Positions 1 to 6,289 of a stretch of DNA of 12,110 bases are shown here, piece by piece. Location of the stretch: positions 4,550 through 16,659 of the forward strand of contig PKYZ01000647.1 of the NCBI GenBank assembly GCA_003132865.1. Reading direction: 5' to 3'. The notes beneath the pieces are model-generated. The model made no database searches. It saw only the letters and a list, made by a program, of their open reading frames with translations, and had not been told where the DNA came from. Made by a program: the position numbers and the translations under genes. Each line of letters begins with the position of its first letter. Within the stretch, counting starts at the first letter, position 1. The DNA comes from Bryobacterales bacterium (GTDB lineage Bacteria; Acidobacteriota; Terriglobia; Bryobacterales; Bryobacteraceae).

Positions 1-133
1 GATCTCCTGTGGCGCGGCGATGTCGGTTGCGCTGCGGCTGGCCCATGAAGAGCAGTTCAAGGGCAAGACGTTCGTCGTGATACTGCCCGATTTGGCCGAG
101 CGTTACCTCAGCACACCATTGTTCGAGGAGTAA
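1..133 (+). CDS. cysK: Cysteine synthase A, C-terminal fragment (5' end outside window)
   Basis: The last 43 codons of O-acetylserine sulfhydrylase, the PLP enzyme that makes cysteine from O-acetylserine and sulfide in the cytoplasm. Complete codons begin at base 2 and the TAA stop is at 131-133. The visible peptide has the family's C-terminal signature: an ISCGAAMSVALRLA helix, then GKTFVVILPD and ERYLSTPLFEE. In most CysK proteins the segment after ILPD reads SGERYLST; here it is LAERYLST, a small change. The PLP lysine and substrate loop lie upstream of the window. The next gene begins three bases after the stop, so the two are probably co-transcribed. CysM-type or cystathionine beta-synthase-like paralogues share the fold, but the LSTPLFE ending favours CysK. 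Confidence 0.9.
   Translation, partial: ISCGAAMSVALRLAHEEQFKGKTFVVILPDLAERYLSTPLFEE
125..130 (+). promoter_or_regulatory. Ribosome binding site GAGGAG for the FRG gene
   Basis: GAGGAG is formed by the last two sense codons (Glu-Glu) of cysK and lies six bases before the ATG at 137. It is the clearest Shine-Dalgarno sequence in the window. It fixes the start of the FRG gene and suggests that its translation is coupled to termination of cysK. Confidence 0.7.
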
Positions 134-136
134 CTC

Positions 137-1612
137 ATGGACGCTATCGCCGTTACCAGCTATCGGCAACTGCTGGATGAAATTAAGAAGCTGCCGCCTC
201 CCGCGGAGGGTACTGTGCGGCTGTTTCGGGGCCAGACCAAGGACTATAGCGCGATCCTCAGTTCGCTCGGCAGAACCTTGCGAACGCGTCCCGCCGGCGA
301 ATGGTTCGAGACCCGCATCAAACAGCTCTACATCAAGGCGGGATTGCTCTCCGTAGTGGGGGATCTGTTACGTTTACCGCAACTGGGTCCGATCGACATC
401 CAGGTAAGCGTCGCGAATTACGTGCTGGCTGACGCGCTGGTACAGCATTACGGCTACCAGACAAGCTATGTCGATGTCTCGCCGTCCATCGACGTCTCCT
501 TGTGGTTTGCGACGCACCGGTTCGAAGGACGAATGGATGCACCGTTCGGGAAAGCGGAGCCGTTCCGGATAACATTTCCGGCCTGGCACGTGGCGGCGAC
601 GGAGCCCGGAGTCGTGTATGTGCTGGATGCCAAACCATGGGACCGCGTTTCCGCGATTGACGACGGGCAATACGTCGATCTTGTGCCCATTGCCCCGGAG
701 GGGGTGAACCGGCCGCGGCGGCAGGTGGGAGGATTGCTGCATGCGCCAGCTTGGGGAGCAGGGCGGGGAGACGTTTCAGGCCTTCTGCGAACGAAATTCG
801 CGATCCGGTTCCAGTGGGAGGAAGCGGGAAAAGAATGGTCTACCGACTACGTGTTTCCCGGTCCCGCCGAAGATCCAATCTATCAAGCACTGCTCCGGGC
901 TCCGTTCTTTCGTACGGTCCGGCCAAAGCCTGCCGGCGGGGAAGAAACTATATTCCGCCGCACTTGCACCGTTCCGGAGTATTGCGCGGGACCGGACGAT
1001 GCGCAGCGGCAGACCTTGTACCGGACCTACGACCGCAGGCTCCTGCCCACCCTCTACTACCCCTGGCTGATGCGGAACCTGGACGGGCTGCTGGTGAAAG
1101 AATGGGCTCCGAGCCTGCTCAATGAGTTCAAGCGGGCGGTCCCCATCATGCTCCAGCGGCCCGGAATTCTGTTTAACCTGCGCCGCGGGGGACCTGCCGC
1201 TCCTCCCGATAAGCCGCCGGGCGAAGTGCCCTTGCCATTCCGGAACTTTTTCCTGGAATACGCGCCCGAGTCGTATGCCTTTGAATACGACGAGAGCCGT
1301 ATGCGGCGCGGTTTCTGGTGCTACTGGATGGACGGCAACAGCTTCCTGTTACAGAGCTTCGGGACGAGTGAAAAAAGGCCGGTCGGGATGGAAATCAGCG
1401 CCTATGAATGGCGGCCGGAGGGCGGACTGGTGTGCAAGTCCGAGCCCGAATTGATGGGCACTTATGTGACGGAGCCACTCGATCTCATTCAGATGACGGT
1501 GGATGGTTTACTGCGGCTGGTCCCGCCGGGCAATTTAGGCCATGGTTACATGGAACTTACTACCACCGAAAAGTTCTGGCCGGCGCGCAGCGAATGGACC
1601 GATCTGCTCTGA
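137..1612 (+). CDS. FRG-domain protein
   Basis: A 491-residue soluble protein with an N-terminal FRG domain, named for its Phe-Arg-Gly motif. The motif is seen as LFRGQ at residues 29-33. The second family block follows at about 103-125: QHYGYQTSYVDVSP, then a hydrophobic strand ending LWFA. That matches the usual 'QHYG-x-T-x-LLDWT...FFA' pattern, although the normal Leu-Leu-Asp-Trp is Tyr-Val-Asp-Val here. FRG proteins occur widely in bacteria and phages, often in accessory regions, and I know of no settled biochemical function. The roughly 300 residues after the FRG core are not recognised; they are rich in aromatics and Pro and have no signal peptide or membrane helix. The ATG start is supported by GAGGAG six bases upstream. 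The gene sits three bases after cysK and is separated from the GAF operon by 253 bases, so it most likely belongs to the cysK transcript. Confidence 0.8.
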   Translation: MDAIAVTSYRQLLDEIKKLPPPAEGTVRLFRGQTKDYSAILSSLGRTLRTRPAGEWFETRIKQLYIKAGLLSVVGDLLRLPQLGPIDIQVSVANYVLADALVQHYGYQTSYVDVSPSIDVSLWFATHRFEGRMDAPFGKAEPFRITFPAWHVAATEPGVVYVLDAKPWDRVSAIDDGQYVDLVPIAPEGVNRPRRQVGGLLHAPAWGAGRGDVSGLLRTKFAIRFQWEEAGKEWSTDYVFPGPAEDPIYQALLRAPFFRTVRPKPAGGEETIFRRTCTVPEYCAGPDDAQRQTLYRTYDRRLLPTLYYPWLMRNLDGLLVKEWAPSLLNEFKRAVPIMLQRPGILFNLRRGGPAAPPDKPPGEVPLPFRNFFLEYAPESYAFEYDESRMRRGFWCYWMDGNSFLLQSFGTSEKRPVGMEISAYEWRPEGGLVCKSEPELMGTYVTEPLDLIQMTVDGLLRLVPPGNLGHGYMELTTTEKFWPARSEWTDLL

Positions 1613-1865
1613 AAATCCGCTCAAATCGTTATAGGCGAAGAACGGGCGAACATCTTTCTGCTCGCCTGCTCTACTGGGAGGGCTCGGGCCGTTCGGGCCG
1701 TCGAGTCGCTTGATTGTTTTGTAACAAAGGAGTATTCTAAATCACTATATATGTGACGGCAACCGTGGGTGGGAACGGAGGACCCAGAGCAACCATCGTG
1801 ATCGCCCGTTGTTCCGGGCGCAGGCGCGCTCTTGGGGTTCCGAATTCTCGCTATCCTTGGCTGTG
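1613..1865. other. Intergenic spacer between the FRG gene and the GAF operon
   Basis: There is no convincing gene here. The first ~95 bases are GC-rich with only a weak 5-bp hairpin (GGCGA/TCGCC around 1645-1666) and no T-run, so I do not call a terminator. Bases 1710-1755 are a marked AT-rich island in a GC-rich background and contain the putative promoter. A purine-rich GGAGGA lies at 1777-1782, but no good start codon follows at the usual distance. A short reading frame open from 1741, with GTG codons at 1753 and 1798, ends in a TGA at 1864-1866 whose last base is the A of the ATG at 1866. Confidence 0.6.
1710..1738 (+). promoter_or_regulatory. Putative sigma70-type promoter for the GAF/HD-Hsp90 operon
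   Basis: The -35-like box is TTGATT at 1710-1715 and the -10-like box is TATTCT at 1733-1738, with an exact 17-base spacer. Each box matches four of six consensus positions. Both lie in the only AT-rich stretch upstream of the operon. Transcription would begin near 1745, giving a leader of about 120 bases before the ATG at 1866. The call rests on motif matching by eye. A second AT-rich patch at 1746-1752 (TATATAT) has no -35 partner at the right distance. Confidence 0.4.
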
Positions 1866-4800
1866 ATGAATGACCATTACTTAACAGTGCGTTTGCGGCA
1901 ACTGCGCGAATATCTACTCGCAGGAGGCGTTCCCACCAGGGAACCAGGCTTCTTCGGCCGCATCCCGTACTTGCTGGTCATTCGATGTCTGGTCCTGATT
2001 GCGACGCTCGGCCGAATATCGTCTTACGGCTCAAGCTTCGCGCGAGTCCACGTCGCTTGGATGGCGTTGGCTTGCGTCGCGTTCGTCTTATTAGCCGCGG
2101 CTGCGTTTTTTGCAACTTATAGGCGCCGCTGGCGCCACTCGCTGCTTCTACAGCGGCTCTTCATCGGGGGCGACGTTGTTCTCATTTCGTTCTTTTATGC
2201 CAGCACGGACTATCCCCAATCCTTGTTCTTCCTCTTTTATTGCCTGCCCATATTCAGTGCAACCGAGTATTTGACAGGCGGGGCGCTCCTCGCCACCCTG
2301 ATGGCCGTCCTGGCGGCATTTGCCGCCGTGCTTGTCTGGTTGACCGTCTCCGGCGGAGGCCCTGCAATTTCACCGATGTTTCTTCGGGTTCTAGCAGGCA
2401 TCCTACCGCGCGCGGTGTTCTTCTTCGGCGTCATTATCACGGCATCGTATTTGTCTCGGTTTGAACGGCTCCAGATGCGGTCGCTGTTGGACCTCATGCG
2501 CGACATGGACGAGTTGCTTGGTATAGACCAGGTACTTTCGCTGGCGATTACGGAGGCGTTGAAGAGCACCGGGGCTGAAACCGGAGCCGTGGTCTTCCTG
2601 GATAGTTCTTCGCCGCATGGTTACCGTGTGCTCGCCCCCGGCGGGCGTTTCGAGGAGTTTGGGCTACAGCCTGTCATTGAGCTGATCACTGGCGAAATGG
2701 TGCGAGCGGGACGGATTCCTAGGCGAAGGGAGCTACGGTCTGCCGCCGGGAGCCTGAGACCTAGTTTGATCTGCGTTCCGCTAGCTGCACATGGCATCGT
2801 ACGGGGAGCGTTGTTGGCAGCGAGTACGTCACGATACTTGGGCGAGGAAGCTGAGGCATTCTTGCACGCACTCGCCGAACACGCCGCGAGTGCCGTGGAA
2901 CGAATCCGCTTGCGGGACACCATTGGTGAGGTCGGGAGCGTCACAACTGCTGGCACAACGAAACTGAACTCGGTCATTGAGGCAATTCTACATGAACTGT
3001 CTCAAATGGGCTTCCAACTGGCTACTGTTTCGCTCGTGGACGACTACCTGGGCACTATCGAAACAGTACGCGGCCAGAATGTCCCGCGCGGCTGGATTCG
3101 GCGCTCCCGTCACAGCCTTGCGGGTACTGATATACAAGCTGATGTCGTGAAGTCCGGGAAAACCGAGGTTATCGAGGGTTGGGATGACCGGTTTGACAAG
3201 GCTATTTATGACATCTTTGAGCATTGGCGCTACATTCGGATTTTTGCGCCTCTGGTGGCTGGCGACACGGTTGTTGGAACTATAGAGGCCGGCTGCAACA
3301 AGGAGCTCAAACCCACCGTTGTCTCGGCGCAGGCGGTTCAAGGGGTGACAGAGCTGGGACGGGTGAAGGGCATGGAAATCGCGGCCTGCCGTCCCCATGT
3401 CGTCCTGGAACGGATTGCTCGAAACGCGATAGATGTGATGGGAGCTGATTCCGCCAGTCTTCATTTTTACAGGGGCGGAGAACTGCTGAGGCTGGCGGGC
3501 GCGGGAAGAGCGGACCAGGAGTTCTTGCACGAATTTCTCCCGAGTGCCGGGGGGGTCGGGGAGCAGGCCATGCAAAGCCGCGAGCCTGTCACCTTGGACG
3601 ACTCCGAGGAGCTGAGGCGAAGGAATCCGCGGTTGTATGATCGGGGGGTTCGCGCGATGGCGGCTTTCCCGCTGTCCATCGGCGAAGGCATGCGGGGCGT
3701 ATTGTACCTGCACTTCTGGAAAGAGGGCGCGAGGTTCAGCCCCGCGCACAAGGAGTTGGGGAAGTTATTTGCCCGGCAAATGGAGATCGCACTTCAAAAC
3801 GACATGTTGCTGAGGCAGGTCTCCGAGGAGGCGCAGACGGCCTGGGCGCTCTCCGACTTTCATAACGTGCTGTTTGCCCTGGCCAGCAGCCAGAACCCTG
3901 ACCCCAGGGCCGTCCTCGAACAAATCGCCCGTCACGTCCTGCACGCGTTCGACGCCGATCTGGTGACTCTGTACCAGTATTTCGCAGAGGACAAACGGTT
4001 CGAAGCACAGTCGCCTGTCATGGCCGGCAGTTTCACACACCCGGATGCCATGGCCGGGAAGACAAACCCGGATGACATTCAGTGGCACTTGGTCGAGACC
4101 GGCAGATCGCAGTTCATTACAGACGTTTCGCCCGAAGAGTTTCTCCCCGAAGATGGGAAGGATAGCGCGTGGCGGCTGAAGTTCTTTACGCGCGAAGGGA
4201 TCAAGTCCTGCGCCATGGCGGTGTTACGAGCCGGCGTAGTCGGTGAGGTGGTGGGGGTGATGTTTATCAACTACAGGACGCCCAGACGCTTCGGGGGCGA
4301 AGACAGGAAAGCGATTCAAGCCGCGGCGGCATCGGCGGCGATCGCCATCCAAACGGCGCGCTTGCACGCGCGCGCCACCAGCGGCATTGCACGACGATTC
4401 AAGGACCAACTTAGCGCCTTACTGGACCTGATTCGCTTGATTGTGACCAACTCGAGCATGGACTCGCTTGAACGGCTTGTCGAGGCCATCCTAAAAACGG
4501 CTCAAGAGCTGACTGCGGCGCCGGCTGGAGACATCCTCTGGTTCGATCCGAGTACTCAGCGGTTGATGCCGAAGGCCCAATACCCGGAGGGCCCATGGTC
4601 CCGGCCCCACTCGCTTGACGAGGGCATTGTCGGGATGGCGGCCAGAACCCGACTGTCGCAGTTGGTTCCGGATGTCAAATTAGAGAAATCGTACTACGAA
4701 GCTCTTCCCAGCACGCGCTCAGAACTGGCGGTACCCATCATCGACGGCAGGGAACTCCTGGGCGTCATCAATCTCGAGCATCCCCAACCCGATGCTTTCA

Positions 4801-4952
4801 AGGCGGACGATCAAACGCTGACCGAGATCTTGGCTGCCGAGGCGGTGCTTGCGTTTCATTCCTTTCAGCTTCTGCAGGACATCCGGCAGCAGGTGCAGCC
4901 CTTGAAGGCGTTGAACGAGATTGCGGCCCGGATCCGAGCACATCATGCCTGA
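1866..4952 (+). CDS. Membrane-anchored multi-GAF sensor protein without output domain
   Basis: 1028 residues from the ATG at 1866. About six hydrophobic helices fill residues ~34-196 (for example YLLVIRCLVLIATL, LACVAFVLLAAAAFF and FFFGVIITASYL), resembling the membrane halves of sensor kinases. They are followed by five GAF-like modules at roughly 218-348, 366-496, 511-643, 676-836 and 861-1006. Typical GAF strands are visible in several (GAVVFLD, LRPSLICVPL, AAFPLSIG...GVLYLHFW, SELAVPIIDGRELLGVINLE). GAF domains bind small ligands or sense redox or light. No kinase, cyclase, GGDEF or HD output follows, so signalling probably passes to the two genes downstream. The C-terminus is a helix (LKALNEIAARIR) like those that lead into another GAF domain. 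Start choice is uncertain: in-frame TTG 1809 and GTG 1863 also exist, and none has a good Shine-Dalgarno. The stop overlaps the next gene by 8 bases. Confidence 0.8.
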   Translation: MNDHYLTVRLRQLREYLLAGGVPTREPGFFGRIPYLLVIRCLVLIATLGRISSYGSSFARVHVAWMALACVAFVLLAAAAFFATYRRRWRHSLLLQRLFIGGDVVLISFFYASTDYPQSLFFLFYCLPIFSATEYLTGGALLATLMAVLAAFAAVLVWLTVSGGGPAISPMFLRVLAGILPRAVFFFGVIITASYLSRFERLQMRSLLDLMRDMDELLGIDQVLSLAITEALKSTGAETGAVVFLDSSSPHGYRVLAPGGRFEEFGLQPVIELITGEMVRAGRIPRRRELRSAAGSLRPSLICVPLAAHGIVRGALLAASTSRYLGEEAEAFLHALAEHAASAVERIRLRDTIGEVGSVTTAGTTKLNSVIEAILHELSQMGFQLATVSLVDDYLGTIETVRGQNVPRGWIRRSRHSLAGTDIQADVVKSGKTEVIEGWDDRFDKAIYDIFEHWRYIRIFAPLVAGDTVVGTIEAGCNKELKPTVVSAQAVQGVTELGRVKGMEIAACRPHVVLERIARNAIDVMGADSASLHFYRGGELLRLAGAGRADQEFLHEFLPSAGGVGEQAMQSREPVTLDDSEELRRRNPRLYDRGVRAMAAFPLSIGEGMRGVLYLHFWKEGARFSPAHKELGKLFARQMEIALQNDMLLRQVSEEAQTAWALSDFHNVLFALASSQNPDPRAVLEQIARHVLHAFDADLVTLYQYFAEDKRFEAQSPVMAGSFTHPDAMAGKTNPDDIQWHLVETGRSQFITDVSPEEFLPEDGKDSAWRLKFFTREGIKSCAMAVLRAGVVGEVVGVMFINYRTPRRFGGEDRKAIQAAAASAAIAIQTARLHARATSGIARRFKDQLSALLDLIRLIVTNSSMDSLERLVEAILKTAQELTAAPAGDILWFDPSTQRLMPKAQYPEGPWSRPHSLDEGIVGMAARTRLSQLVPDVKLEKSYYEALPSTRSELAVPIIDGRELLGVINLEHPQPDAFKADDQTLTEILAAEAVLAFHSFQLLQDIRQQVQPLKALNEIAARIRAHHA

Positions 4953-6288
4953 CCAGCTCGATACGGACCTACTTCTTTTGCTCACCGGCGTGACGGCCGC
5001 TCAGGGGCTGGCCTTCAGCCGTGCCATGCTGTTTCTGACTGACAGAACCCGGAAATGCCTACAAGGGCGCATGGGCGTGGGCGCCTTGACACGTGACGAT
5101 GCCGAGGGCGCTTGGAATTGGGTGAAGGAGAGGACCGCCGGGTTTGGGGACCAGACGGCACTGGAATTCCTGCTCGACCGTGCGCAGGAGACCAAAGCCT
5201 CGGAATCGAGGTTTTGCGCCGCTGTGCGAGGGCAGCAGGTGCCGCTGGATCTTACGTCCGGCGCGCCGGCTCTCTCGGTCATCGAGGGCAAAGCGGTGGT
5301 CCGGCAGGGTGGCGTTGACGATAGGTTTCGCGATGTCCTAACGCGCCTGACGTTTGAACAAGGACTTGCGCATCAAGCCGCGGCAGGTGCCCATACGGTC
5401 TCGGCCCACACTACCGTGGAGCCTCCCCGGTATACCGGGGCATTCGCTTGCGTCCCGTTGGTTCGCGAGCCCAACGGTCCCGGCGTTCTCATTGCCGACC
5501 GGGCGTTTCTTCACGATAGCGGTCGCATAGACGAGGGGTTGCTCCATTGTCTGGAGACGTTCGCGGGGGTCGCGGCGCTCGTGATTAAGAACGCCGAGTT
5601 ACAGGATCAAATCGAGAAACAGAAACTCGCAGGCTGGTGGAGAGTCATGAGGAGGGTGTGGGACCTCGCTGGCCCGCCACTGGAAAACATTCACAGGGAG
5701 GTACGATTCCTCGAAGGCTATATCCAGAACCATATGTGGGGCCAAGCCCGCTCGGCCTGCGAACAGGTCGAGCGGCGAATCGTCAGACTTAGCCAACGAC
5801 TGAACGATGCTGCCAGGTTCCCACTGCCCGTCATCGGAGCAGTTCGGCTGGCCGACTTGCTGCAAAGGATTCGGGACGGGGCAAAAAATGAGCACGTCCG
5901 TTGCCAGCCGCAGCTCGATTGTCGCGATCCCGAGATCAGGATCGAGTGCGATCCAGAGATGCTTGCTGGAGTTATAGTCAAGCTGATCGTGATTCGCGAC
6001 GACGCGATGCAGGAAGGGGGGAAACGACCTCCAATGATCCGGGTCTCGGGTGAGGCCGAACGGCACGATCATGCTGTGCGCATCGAGATCATCGACAATG
6101 GACCCCATATTCCCAAGGAATTAAAGGAACTCATGTTTAGCCCGTATTTCTTCCCCGAGAGTGACAATCACTTGGTGATTGTTCGGGATGTTATCGAGCT
6201 CCACAGTGGACATATCGAGGAAAGAGGCACGGTGGATTCTGGTGCTCATTTCGTCATCCATATCCCACAGCTTGCCATAGAGTCTTGA
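4945..6288 (+). CDS. GAF protein with degenerate histidine-kinase-like core (putative pseudokinase)
   Basis: 447 residues from ATG 4945. A GAF domain covers about 5-215; its LTGVTAAQGLAFSRAMLFL opening and GRMGVG segment are typical of GAF sensor kinases. A two-helix dimerisation-like region (~232-290) and a GHKL/HATPase_c fold (~325-445) follow. Catalytic positions are lost. The H-box reads DLAGPPLENI, putting Asp240 where the phospho-acceptor His should be. The N-box (DPEMLAGVIVKLIVIRDDAM) has Lys346 and Ile350 in place of its Asn residues. The D-box keeps Asp384-Asn-Gly386 but has His388 for the second Gly. The GLGL motif is DNHL at 407-410. The fold is recognisable, but ordinary ATP binding and autophosphorylation look unlikely. 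It overlaps the upstream gene by 8 bases and ends one base before the next. An alternative start at TTG 4921 is less likely. A scaffold or ligand-relay role is inference. Confidence 0.8.
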   Translation: MPDQLDTDLLLLLTGVTAAQGLAFSRAMLFLTDRTRKCLQGRMGVGALTRDDAEGAWNWVKERTAGFGDQTALEFLLDRAQETKASESRFCAAVRGQQVPLDLTSGAPALSVIEGKAVVRQGGVDDRFRDVLTRLTFEQGLAHQAAAGAHTVSAHTTVEPPRYTGAFACVPLVREPNGPGVLIADRAFLHDSGRIDEGLLHCLETFAGVAALVIKNAELQDQIEKQKLAGWWRVMRRVWDLAGPPLENIHREVRFLEGYIQNHMWGQARSACEQVERRIVRLSQRLNDAARFPLPVIGAVRLADLLQRIRDGAKNEHVRCQPQLDCRDPEIRIECDPEMLAGVIVKLIVIRDDAMQEGGKRPPMIRVSGEAERHDHAVRIEIIDNGPHIPKELKELMFSPYFFPESDNHLVIVRDVIELHSGHIEERGTVDSGAHFVIHIPQLAIES

Positions 6289-6289
6289 C

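Noticed and set aside
1644..1666. Hairpin after the FRG gene as a terminator
   Set aside because: Only a 5-bp stem (GGCGA/TCGCC) with a 12-base loop and no T-run following, so it does not meet a reasonable standard.
1809..1865. TTG at 1809 as the start of the multi-GAF protein (19 extra residues)
   Set aside because: TTG is a rare start, there is no Shine-Dalgarno before it, and the added residues are not membrane-like. ATG at 1866 gives a normal short cytoplasmic lead before the first helix, although it too lacks a clear ribosome binding site.
2988..3749. Antisense open frame of 253 codons on the minus strand inside the multi-GAF gene
   Set aside because: The composition is rich in Pro, Arg, His and Ser with no domain-like pattern. 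It is the usual shadow frame of a GC-rich coding region, and the plus-strand gene is clearly real.
4921..4944. TTG at 4921 as the start of the GAF pseudokinase
   Set aside because: It would lengthen the overlap with the upstream gene to 32 bases for eight residues with no domain character. ATG at 4945 is directly before the GAF domain and gives a typical coupled overlap.
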